Positions 1-6,419 of a stretch of DNA of 29,015 bases are shown piece by piece. The notes under the pieces are model-generated. The model worked only from the letters and a program-made list of their open reading frames with translations. It did no database searches and was not told where the DNA came from. Positions within the stretch are counted from its first letter, which is position 1. Each line of letters opens with the position of its first letter. The stretch is from JANWLD01 sp035700225. Its GTDB lineage: Bacteria > Patescibacteriota > Saccharimonadia > Saccharimonadales > 2-12-FULL-41-12. The stretch spans positions 1 through 29,015 of the forward strand of contig DASSOT010000062.1 in assembly GCA_035700225.1 (NCBI GenBank), read 5' to 3'. Both the position numbers and the translations under genes were made by a program.

Positions 1-404
1 TTACGCCCGGTTCCTACGGGCACGGTGCTTTTTTGGATATATACGGAGCCGGGCTTTATATATTTGGCTGCTTCCTCGGCCGCTGAGAATATATAGGTCA
101 GGTTAGAGCTTCCATCCGGATTGTCGGGCGTCCCTACACAGGAAAAAACGAACGAACTGTTTGGAATGGATTCTTCGTATGACAGGGTAGGGATAAGACT
201 GCCTTCCTTTACGGCTTTGGCTATCAAAGGGTTCAGACCTTCTTCGTAAAAGAACGAGCGGCCCTCGCGAAGCGCCTGCAAGCGGCTGTCACTAACATCC
301 ACCGCATATACTTTGCACCCGGCATTAGCAAGGATAGCGGCTGTTGTCACGCCCACATATCCTGTCCCGATAACAGTTATAGAAGTTTTGCTTGAATCGT
401 TCAT
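1..404 (-). CDS. ugd: UDP-glucose 6-dehydrogenase family, N-terminal part (cut by window edge)
   Basis: This is the first 134 residues of a nucleotide-sugar dehydrogenase; the frame is open at the window edge, so the gene continues outside. The N-terminus carries the NAD-binding Rossmann motif VIGTGYVGVTTA followed by an acidic strand end (VYAVDVSD), and later FVFSCVGTPDNPDGS and KSTVPVGTGR, both characteristic of the UDP-glucose/UDP-ManNAc dehydrogenase family. Members oxidise a nucleotide sugar twice to the uronic acid, in the cytoplasm, for surface polysaccharide. The ATG at 404 is chosen because an AAAGG Shine-Dalgarno lies about 9 nt upstream. The gene follows the Nudix gene on the same strand after 41 nt. 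The UDP-glucose assignment over UDP-ManNAc is likely but not certain from the N-terminus alone. Confidence 0.85.
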   Translation of the reverse strand, partial: MNDSSKTSITVIGTGYVGVTTAAILANAGCKVYAVDVSDSRLQALREGRSFFYEEGLNPLIAKAVKEGSLIPTLSYEESIPNSSFVFSCVGTPDNPDGSSNLTYIFSAAEEAAKYIKPGSVYIQKSTVPVGTGR

Positions 405-445
405 TAAACCATACCTTTGCGTTTATAAATCATACTATAAATATT

Positions 446-1132
446 CTAAGCGGCTAATGCTAAGCGTCCCGCTTCAGCAACTACTCCCGGATTTTGATTA
501 CGGATAATCTCGGCATAATCGGGTAACGTGTATAGGTCAAAAGCATCAGTGACCATTTGTACGAGGGCAGGGTGGTAGATTTCTTCTGGAGCTTCTAGGA
601 ATTCCTCAAAATTTATCCAGGAATATCCGTTGAACTCTTCATTGTGACGAACATCAAGAGAGTTCTCATCTATGGGTAGCATCACGGGGCTACTGGACAT
701 ATGGCATCCGGTAACCCTTTGCCCATTTTCATTAACGGTCGGCGGCTGTTCTCTTGTGTCCCAAATAAGTTCGTAATTCTTTTCCATGGGGATAAACGCA
801 CCCTCGTCAATATCTAGGCCCAATTCTCGTTTCAGATTAACGCAGGCTGTTTCCAAGTCTGTTTCTCCGGCACGTTTACGACCGCCTGGAACCCAGGCCC
901 CATCCTGAGGAAGCTGGTTTCTATCCGTGACCAAAACCCTCCCGGTTGAAGGGTCGAAAATAACTATATCTACACACTTTACGACCAGTCCGCTCAAAGC
1001 TTCGGAATAGGCTTCTTCGTCTATAAACTTCGTAAAAGGCGGTCTGTTTCCGTCAGTCGTGGTTATATATGTCCTTGATGCGCCTTCAAAGCTGACTACT
1101 TTATAGGTCTCTGGATTGGCTACCTGCTTCAT
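446..1132 (-). CDS. Nudix hydrolase, GDP-mannose mannosyl hydrolase-like
   Basis: This is a 228-residue Nudix-fold protein. The Nudix box spans about residues 83-106 (GGRKRAGETDLETAC... then LKRELGL). It departs from the classical GX5EX7REUXEEXGU: the usual RE pair is replaced by VN, while RELGL is kept. From memory, E. coli GDP-mannose mannosyl hydrolase (Gmm) has the same kind of altered box preceded by VPGGR, as here (WVPGGRKR). The protein probably hydrolyses GDP-mannose or another nucleotide sugar; its divergent neighbour makes GDP-mannose. The frame can be extended upstream to a TTG at 1171, but that TTG lies inside the -35 box, and the promoter at 1143-1171 would start the mRNA only a few nt before ATG 1132, so 1132 is preferred. 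About 80 residues precede the box, longer than Gmm. Confidence 0.75.
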   Translation of the reverse strand: MKQVANPETYKVVSFEGASRTYITTTDGNRPPFTKFIDEEAYSEALSGLVVKCVDIVIFDPSTGRVLVTDRNQLPQDGAWVPGGRKRAGETDLETACVNLKRELGLDIDEGAFIPMEKNYELIWDTREQPPTVNENGQRVTGCHMSSSPVMLPIDENSLDVRHNEEFNGYSWINFEEFLEAPEEIYHPALVQMVTDAFDLYTLPDYAEIIRNQNPGVVAEAGRLALAA

Positions 1133-1142
1133 AAGAAGATAT

Positions 1143-1171
1143 ATTATGCCCGAAAATCTTATAAAAGTCAA
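1143..1171 (-). promoter_or_regulatory. Sigma-70-type promoter of the Nudix gene
   Basis: On the minus strand TTGACT (1166-1171) is followed by a 17-nt spacer and CATAAT (1143-1148). The ATG at 1132 begins 10 nt beyond the -10 box, so the predicted 5' UTR is 0-4 nt. Confidence 0.7.
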
Positions 1172-1201
1172 TACAGATAGCTTTCAAAACAAATAAAATT
1201 T

Positions 1202-1209
1202 GTTAAGAT
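1202..1209 (+). promoter_or_regulatory. Putative extended -10 for manC-like gene
   Basis: The sequence TGTTAAGAT (TGn followed by a weak TAAGAT hexamer) ends 8 nt before the ATG at 1218. No Shine-Dalgarno is visible, which fits a leaderless start. The same TGTTAAGAT recurs before the riboswitch at 10205-10213. Confidence 0.45.
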
Positions 1210-1217
1210 ATAGCTGA

Positions 1218-2264
1218 ATGATCAGCGTAATAATTGCCGGCGGTTCGGGCACTCGCCTGTGGCCACTTTCAACTCCGGAATACCCCAAACACCTACTAAA
1301 GGTTAACGGTGAGTCTGAATCACTGCTTCAGAAAACTTATGAACGGGCAAAAACCTTTGCGGATACGGTATATGTAGTAACCGACGCCAGTCACTCCGAC
1401 CATGTAAAGGAACAGTTGTCGGAACTGGAGGATGACCAGATAATTATCGAACCAGCTCGCCGGGGTACAGCAAGCTGTATAGTGGCTTCGCTGGCGTATG
1501 TAGGTAAGAAACACGACGAAAAGGAAGCCGTAGCCATACTTTCCGCCGACCATTACGTACGGGACACGGACGGGTTTAAGCATAGCTTTGAGATAGCCGG
1601 AGAAGTTTCTGAAAGTTCTGGACGGATAGTGCTGGTAGGGGTAGAGCCCACAAATCCGGCGACAGGGTTCGGGTACATACAAAAAGACGGAATATTTGAT
1701 AAGGACAGATACGTCTTTAATGTGCACTCATTCAAGGAAAAACCGGACCATGAAACTGCTAAAAACTACCTGAAAACCGGTAATTATCTTTGGAACTGCG
1801 GTTATTTCGTGGGCTCATACGCTACTTTTAAGGAAAAGATGATAAAGTATTCGCCTCGGCTGGCAAAAAATCTGGAAGAATTAATGAAAACTGATAGTCG
1901 CGAAGAGTTTGAAAAAGTCTATCTGGATTTTGAAAACGACACCATCGACTACGCGCTAATAGAGAAAGTCGATGACCTGCTGGTGGTACCGGCCAGTTTT
2001 GACTGGATGGACTTGGGCTCGTTCGCCGACCTGCATAAAGCAAGCATTAGCGATGACCAAGGAAATCATGTTCTGGGCAATGTCGAGCTTGAAGCAGTTC
2101 AAAACTCTTTTGTCCAGAACCACGAGAATTCTAAGCCTGTAGCGGTAATCGGTCTGGACAATATAGTCGTAGTCAATACCAAAGACGGTATATTGGTTGC
2201 TCGCAAAGATTTAGCCAAAGAGATAGGCGTAGTAAGCAAAAGAATCAACGGAGAGAAAAAATGA
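1218..2264 (+). CDS. manC: Mannose-1-phosphate guanylyltransferase (GDP-mannose pyrophosphorylase)
   Basis: This 348-residue protein condenses GTP and mannose-1-phosphate to GDP-mannose in the cytoplasm. The N-terminus has the nucleotidyltransferase signature AGGSGTRLWPLSTPEYPKHLL, including the R and K residues that bind nucleotide and phosphate. Later family motifs are LSADHYV (metal/nucleotide), NPATGFGYIQ, FKEKPD and NCGYFVG. The length equals the catalytic domain alone; there is no C-terminal cupin mannose-6-phosphate isomerase domain as in bifunctional ManC/AlgA. The stop overlaps the next start as ATGA (2261-2264), so it is translationally coupled to the phosphomannomutase-like gene, which would supply its substrate. 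The start follows a -10-like box with no Shine-Dalgarno. Confidence 0.9.
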   Translation: MISVIIAGGSGTRLWPLSTPEYPKHLLKVNGESESLLQKTYERAKTFADTVYVVTDASHSDHVKEQLSELEDDQIIIEPARRGTASCIVASLAYVGKKHDEKEAVAILSADHYVRDTDGFKHSFEIAGEVSESSGRIVLVGVEPTNPATGFGYIQKDGIFDKDRYVFNVHSFKEKPDHETAKNYLKTGNYLWNCGYFVGSYATFKEKMIKYSPRLAKNLEELMKTDSREEFEKVYLDFENDTIDYALIEKVDDLLVVPASFDWMDLGSFADLHKASISDDQGNHVLGNVELEAVQNSFVQNHENSKPVAVIGLDNIVVVNTKDGILVARKDLAKEIGVVSKRINGEKK

Positions 2265-3016
2265 GCAAGAAAGTAATAGCATTTGATCTGGACGATACCC
2301 TGGCAGTCACTAAATCGGCTATAACGGACAGGATGGGAGACCTATTGGGTAAATTGCTCGAAAAATACAATGTCTGCGTTATTTCAGGCGGCCGGTTCGA
2401 ACAGTTTGAAAAACAGTTGCTGGATAATCTGTATGCCGAACCGGAGAAGCTCGCACGCTTGCACCTGATGCCTACTTGCGGTACCAGGTATTACCGTTTT
2501 GACACAAAGAATAATAAATGGGAACAGCAGTACTCAGAAGATTTAAGCGAAGAAGACAAAGAACTGATACTCAAAACTCTCAAAGAAGGCGCGAAAAAAC
2601 TTGGACTTTGGCCCGACAAACCATTCGGAGATGTGATAGAGGACCGGGGAAGCCAGATAACATTTTCCGGGTTGGGCCAGAATGCACCAGCAGAAGAAAA
2701 GTACAAATGGGATCCGGACGGGGCCAAGAAACATAAAATACGTGATCATGTCGCCCAGCTTTTACCACACCTTGAAGTTCGCGTAGGAGGCACTACGTCC
2801 GTCGATATAACGAAAGTAGGAATAGACAAGGCTTACGGCATGAAGAAGCTAATGGAAGCTCTTGACATAACAAAACAAGAAATATTTTTCATAGGTGACA
2901 GGCTTGAGGAAGGCGGGAACGACTATCCTGTAAAAGCCGCAGGCATAGATTGTATGCAAATATCCCATGCGAATGAAACCGAACTGGCGATTGAAGCCAT
3001 AATAGGCGTTAGTTAA
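2261..3016 (+). CDS. HAD-IIB phosphatase-fold protein, eukaryotic-type phosphomannomutase-like
   Basis: This 251-residue HAD protein has the nucleophile motif FDLDDTLA (Asp9, Asp11), motif II as ISGG (residues 41-44), a cap region with ITFSGLGQ and KYKWDPDGAKK, then VDITKVGIDKAYG and motif III/IV as FFIGDRLEEGGNDYPV. The last motif and the SGLGQ region resemble eukaryotic phosphomannomutase (PMM1/PMM2; compare their FGDKTMPGGND), a HAD enzyme unrelated to the bacterial ManB/AlgC alpha-phosphohexomutases. It probably converts mannose-6-P to mannose-1-P for the enzyme encoded immediately upstream, with which it overlaps by 4 nt. A sucrose-phosphatase-like or other HAD-IIB phosphatase role is the alternative. 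It ends 4 nt before the convergent glmS stop; no terminator is visible between them. Confidence 0.75.
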   Translation: MSKKVIAFDLDDTLAVTKSAITDRMGDLLGKLLEKYNVCVISGGRFEQFEKQLLDNLYAEPEKLARLHLMPTCGTRYYRFDTKNNKWEQQYSEDLSEEDKELILKTLKEGAKKLGLWPDKPFGDVIEDRGSQITFSGLGQNAPAEEKYKWDPDGAKKHKIRDHVAQLLPHLEVRVGGTTSVDITKVGIDKAYGMKKLMEALDITKQEIFFIGDRLEEGGNDYPVKAAGIDCMQISHANETELAIEAIIGVS

Positions 3017-3020
3017 ACTT

Positions 3021-4967
3021 TTATTCTACTGTCACTGACTTGGCCAGATTGCGAGGCCTGTCTACGTTCAGGCCTTTTTCTACGGCTACGTAATAGGCGA
3101 AGAACTGCATGACGATGACAGCCAGCAATGGCTGGAACTGTTCGCGCGCCTTAGGTATGTAAATTACGTCGTCGCCCAGCTTTGCTATCTGTTCGTTGCC
3201 TTCGGTAGCTATGGCGATGACCGGGCCCTTCCTGGCTTTTATCTCCTCGATGTTAGAGGTGGTTTTTTCAAGCAGTGGGCCGTCGCATGCCAGGGCTACC
3301 GTAGGGAAATTTTCGTCAATCATGGCCAGCGGGCCGTGCTTCATCTCGCCGGCACTGCAACCCTCGGCATGTATATAGGATATTTCTTTCAGTTTCAACG
3401 CGCCTTCAAGCGCGCAAGGATAGAGATAATTTCTGCCGATGAACAAAAAGTCGCGGGATTTGGCGTACTTATTGGCTATTTTTTTAATCTGCGGTTCAAG
3501 CTTTAGCACCTGCTCGGCCTTTTCAGGCAATACGGAAAGCTCGTTGAGCAAGGGGGAGAAGAGTTTGGACTTACCCTCTGAAAGATGTAGAGCTATCTCA
3601 GCCAATATGGTCACTTGTGCGATAAAGGCCTTCGTGCTGGCTACGGACTGCTCCGGTCCGGCATGGCAGTATACGCCGGCATCCGTGATGCGCGCGATGG
3701 TGGAGCCAGTGGCATTGACTATGCCGAGCTTGAGTATGCCGTAATCCTCGACTTTTTTGATGGCGGCTATGGTATCGGCAGTTTCGCCCGATTGGGATAT
3801 GGCTATAAGCGCCACGTTGCCGGAAATCGGCTCGTCGCGGTATTTGAACTCGCTGGCAAGCTCTACTTCTACAGGTATGCCGGCTATCTCTTCGATGAGA
3901 TATTCACCGATAAGGCCCGCATAATATGACGTACCGCAGGCGGTAATGATGATACGGTCAATGAACGACAGCTGGTGTTTTACAGATTCCAGGCCACCGA
4001 GTTTTATGGTGTTGATATCAGGTTTTACGCGACCTCGAGTAGCGCTGTCCAACGTAGCCGGGGCTTCGTGTATCTCCTTGAGCATGAAATGCGGAAATTT
4101 GCCCAGGTGTGATTCCTCGGCTTCGTAATCCAGCTCCACGACTTCTTTCTTGGCGGCGGCACGAGCTCCGTTAAGGCTCTCTATATGGGCGTTATTGGAA
4201 GAAATACGTGCGACATCGTAATCGCTTAAGAAAATGACTCTCTTGGTGTTGTTTATAAGCGCGCTGGGGTCGGATGCTATGAAGTGCTCGCCGTTGCCTA
4301 CGCCTATGACTATGGGGCTGGAAAGACGTGCCGCGTACAAAGTGTCGGGAGTTTCGCTGTAAAGGGCGGTTATGGCGTAGGCTCCGCGTAGTTTCGATAT
4401 GGCTGTTTTGAAGGCGGAAAAGAAGTCCCCGCCTTTTTTCAGATAAGAATCGATAAGGTGGGGGATGACCTCGGTATCGGTTTCTGATACGAAAACGTAA
4501 CCTTGTTTTTGCAAGTCTTCTTTGAGCTCCTGATAGTTTTCTATGATTCCGTTGCAGACCACGAATATTTTCTGGGCTGAATCGGTATGCGGGTGAGCGT
4601 TTTTCCTGGTGGGACTGCCATGCGTGGCCCACCTGGTATGCCCGATGCCGCAGGAGAACTTGGATGAGCGGGTGGGTAGTTTGAGTTTTATGCGGCCCGG
4701 CTTTTTGGACTGTGCGCCGTTCAGACCTACACCTTCTGCAGATTCGGCCTGTTGCGTACTTTCAGGATAGGGAGCAAAGCCGTTTTCGTTAACCAGCTTA
4801 GCAAGGTTGTTTACCCGGCCAGCATTTTTCAGATAAATGAGCTTGTTGTCCTCGATAGCGGCCATGCCGGCGGAGTCATAGCCCCTGTATTCAAGCGCGC
4901 GCAGGCCACCCACGACGAAGTCGGTGGCGGAGTTCTTGCTACCTATATAGCCTACTATTCCACACAC
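3021..4967 (-). CDS. glmS: Glutamine--fructose-6-phosphate aminotransferase (isomerizing)
   Basis: GlmS makes glucosamine-6-phosphate from fructose-6-P and glutamine, the first step to UDP-GlcNAc. The start is taken as GTG 4967: this places the catalytic cysteine at position 2 (MCGIVGYIG) and an AAAGGAG Shine-Dalgarno (4974-4980) 6 nt upstream. The N-terminal Ntn glutaminase has GLRALEYRGYDSAG and HTRWATHG; two SIS domains follow (TACGTSYYAGLIGEY, SQSGETADT, EGALKLKEISYIHAEG), and the C-terminus has DRPRNLAKSVTVE. At 648 residues it is about 40 longer than E. coli GlmS. The extra length lies at residues 64-104 (4656-4778), between the strand region and the HTRWATHG motif, and is rich in Gln, Ser and Lys. 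The stop of a small upstream ORF overlaps the GTG by one base (TAGTG). Confidence 0.95.
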   Translation of the reverse strand: MCGIVGYIGSKNSATDFVVGGLRALEYRGYDSAGMAAIEDNKLIYLKNAGRVNNLAKLVNENGFAPYPESTQQAESAEGVGLNGAQSKKPGRIKLKLPTRSSKFSCGIGHTRWATHGSPTRKNAHPHTDSAQKIFVVCNGIIENYQELKEDLQKQGYVFVSETDTEVIPHLIDSYLKKGGDFFSAFKTAISKLRGAYAITALYSETPDTLYAARLSSPIVIGVGNGEHFIASDPSALINNTKRVIFLSDYDVARISSNNAHIESLNGARAAAKKEVVELDYEAEESHLGKFPHFMLKEIHEAPATLDSATRGRVKPDINTIKLGGLESVKHQLSFIDRIIITACGTSYYAGLIGEYLIEEIAGIPVEVELASEFKYRDEPISGNVALIAISQSGETADTIAAIKKVEDYGILKLGIVNATGSTIARITDAGVYCHAGPEQSVASTKAFIAQVTILAEIALHLSEGKSKLFSPLLNELSVLPEKAEQVLKLEPQIKKIANKYAKSRDFLFIGRNYLYPCALEGALKLKEISYIHAEGCSAGEMKHGPLAMIDENFPTVALACDGPLLEKTTSNIEEIKARKGPVIAIATEGNEQIAKLGDDVIYIPKAREQFQPLLAVIVMQFFAYYVAVEKGLNVDRPRNLAKSVTVE

Positions 4968-5272
4968 TATAAGCTCCTTTCCAGCCAGCCCACTTCTAAG
5001 CAAAGCTTAGAAGTGGGCTGGCTTCTTGGGACCGTAGCACGTTTTTCTTCTGCGATACTCCCTTCACCGTACCACTTGTACGACTCGGTCTGTTTCTCGA
5101 AGAGAAAACGCACGTGGTCCCCAAGAAAGGAGTTTATAGAGGATTTCCGGTATTGATGCGGATTGGTCCGTTTCTCGAAGAGAAAACGCAACCAGGCAGA
5201 AAGGAGGCGCGGCTTAGGTGTGTTTGAAGCGCAGGGCACATCCGTATAGTATCGATACCAGTTTTTTATCAT
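4967..5272 (-). CDS. Possible small leader ORF coupled to glmS (101 aa)
   Basis: This ORF begins at ATG 5272 (MIKNWYRYYTDVP) after an AAGGA Shine-Dalgarno with 7-nt spacing, and ends at a TAG whose last base is the first base of the glmS GTG. Seen: two in-phase copies of the peptide RFLFEK followed by R/Q and T, encoded by a 26-nt direct repeat, and a C-terminus encoded by a 19-bp perfect hairpin. No known domain is recognised. It could be a genuine small protein, a leader peptide controlling glmS through the hairpin, or an open frame that crosses palindromic repeat elements by chance. The good Shine-Dalgarno and the exact stop/start overlap favour translation; the repetitive low-complexity content argues for caution. 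A TACAAT box about 30-35 nt upstream could be its -10. Confidence 0.45.
   Translation of the reverse strand: MIKNWYRYYTDVPCASNTPKPRLLSAWLRFLFEKRTNPHQYRKSSINSFLGDHVRFLFEKQTESYKWYGEGSIAEEKRATVPRSQPTSKLCLEVGWLERSL
4974..4980 (-). promoter_or_regulatory. Shine-Dalgarno of glmS (decides GTG start)
   Basis: AAAGGAG lies 6 nt before GTG 4967 on the minus strand and only 2 nt downstream of the long perfect hairpin at 4983-5023. Formation of the hairpin would sit directly against the ribosome binding site, so ribosomes translating the small ORF through it could control glmS initiation. Confidence 0.75.
4981..5029. repeat. Hairpin repeat element, copy 1 (constant flanks, 27-nt core)
   Basis: On the plus strand CCAGCCAGC (4981-4989) and GCTGGCTTCTTGG (5017-5029) enclose a 27-nt core. 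Within it lies a perfect 19-bp inverted repeat, 4983-5001 against 5005-5023, with a 3-nt loop. The same flanks with a different 27-nt core occur at 24111-24159. The element sits immediately upstream of the glmS ribosome binding site. It could be a regulatory hairpin, a mobile palindromic element, or both. Confidence 0.8.
5087..5112. repeat. 26-nt direct repeat, copy A
   Basis: This copy matches 5165-5190 with one mismatch (GGTCT/CG then TTTCTCGAAGAGAAAACGCA). It contains the short palindrome TTTCTC-GAA-GAGAAA. The two copies are 78 nt apart, a multiple of three, so the encoded peptide RFLFEK repeats in phase in the minus-strand ORF. Confidence 0.85.
5165..5190. repeat. 26-nt direct repeat, copy B
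   Basis: This is the second copy of the repeat at 5087-5112, differing at one base. A weaker relative of its palindrome (TTCTCGAAAAGAAA) occurs at about 14676-14689, inside another inverted-repeat element. Confidence 0.85.
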
Positions 5273-5315
5273 CGTTAAATCCTTAAGGTTTTGGTAGTTC
5301 AATTGTACGGGAAAA

Positions 5316-6419
5316 TTAAATATCCTCTACCAATTTGGATATTTTACTGCGAAAAGCGCTTATAGAGAAATCACGCGCCGACTTTTTTATATCACCCTGG
5401 GTATATTTGCTAGTTTCAAAACCTTTTAATGCCTTAGTCAAACCGTTGAGGGTCTGAGGACTAAAGAACCGGCCGTTTTGGCCCGGTTTTATATAATCCA
5501 TAGCACCGCCGCCCCGGAAAGCCAATACAGGGGTGCCTGCGGCTAACGCTTCGACGGCGGCTATGCCAAAATCATCTACGTTCGGAAAGATGAAGCCTTT
5601 GGCTGAACCCAGTAATTCGGCGAGCTCGTCCACGCTGTCTACATCTCGTGCGAACTTAATGGTAGAGCCGGCCATGCTTTGCAGACGGGAATTCTCCGGA
5701 CCGTTGCCTACTACGGTCAGCGGTAGCTGTAGCTTGTTGCAGGCGGAAACGGCCAGGTCTATGCGCTTGTAAGGCGTCTGGCGCCCGACTATGACGTAGC
5801 CGGAGCGCTGTTTGTCCGGCTTGGCGTGAACGGCGAACCTTTCAGTGTCAACCGGCGGGTGGATTACCGTGGCTTCCCTGCCGTAATATTTTTTAATCTG
5901 TTTCTGGGTGTGGCTTGAATTAGCAACCAGTAGATCCGGCAGTTGCGCAGAATTATAATCCCAGCGGCGCATAGGCTTTACCAGTAGTTTCAGCCCCAGC
6001 CTGGCCAAACCGTTGAATATACCGAAACCGGGGTTAAGCAGATAGTCCTGGTACCGGCTCCAGTAGTAGTGGGTAGGCGCGTTCAAAAGAGAGATATGCA
6101 CTCCATCGATGACATTGACTGCTTTTGCCTCGGCTCCGGTGACGGAAATGACTACGTCATAACCCTTCAGTTTCAGTCGCGAGAACCACATATTGCGCAA
6201 GAAGGGAACGTATTTGCGAAGGGCGGAGAACGGCCAATACTGCAGATAGCCGGTAACCACTTTGGCTGGGAACAGCTTCTGGCGCCATTCTTTGCTGGCG
6301 TATGAGGTGTAAACCGGGGCTTCCGGATACATGGTGTGAAGCTCGAATACTACGTTTTCCGCGCCACCACGCAGGAGCCAGTCGCAGACTATGGCTATGC
6401 GCGGATGCTCTTTGCTCAT
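5316..6419 (-). CDS. Glycosyltransferase family 4
   Basis: This 367-residue GT-B glycosyltransferase has the GT4 N-terminal pattern IAIVCDWLLRGGAENVVFEL, a central THYYWSRYQDYL typical of mannosyl/rhamnosyl transferases of O-antigen and exopolysaccharide clusters, and a C-terminal donor-binding domain with YVIVGRQTPYKRIDLAV and DDFGIAAVEALAAGTPVLAF. The E-x7-E motif reads D-x7-E, a conservative change at the first acidic residue. It most likely transfers a sugar from a nucleotide donor, possibly the GDP-mannose made by the nearby genes, to a lipid-linked acceptor at the inner face of the membrane. Its ATG overlaps the stop of the upstream sugar transferase (ATGA), so the two are translationally coupled. 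The precise sugar is not knowable from sequence alone. Confidence 0.88.
   Translation of the reverse strand: MSKEHPRIAIVCDWLLRGGAENVVFELHTMYPEAPVYTSYASKEWRQKLFPAKVVTGYLQYWPFSALRKYVPFLRNMWFSRLKLKGYDVVISVTGAEAKAVNVIDGVHISLLNAPTHYYWSRYQDYLLNPGFGIFNGLARLGLKLLVKPMRRWDYNSAQLPDLLVANSSHTQKQIKKYYGREATVIHPPVDTERFAVHAKPDKQRSGYVIVGRQTPYKRIDLAVSACNKLQLPLTVVGNGPENSRLQSMAGSTIKFARDVDSVDELAELLGSAKGFIFPNVDDFGIAAVEALAAGTPVLAFRGGGAMDYIKPGQNGRFFSPQTLNGLTKALKGFETSKYTQGDIKKSARDFSISAFRSKISKLVEDI

Noticed and set aside
1133..1171. Upstream TTG start for the Nudix gene
   Set aside because: The TTG is the first half of the -35 hexamer and would not be in the transcript.
3196..5156. Several plus-strand frames of 60-146 residues opposite glmS
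   Set aside because: They are antisense shadows of glmS with no motifs or ribosome binding sites.
4967..5302. glmS ribozyme or T-box in the glmS leader
   Set aside because: The conserved glmS ribozyme core is absent, and a TGGTACGG resembling a T-box motif lies in a plausible reading frame with no specifier or antiterminator architecture.
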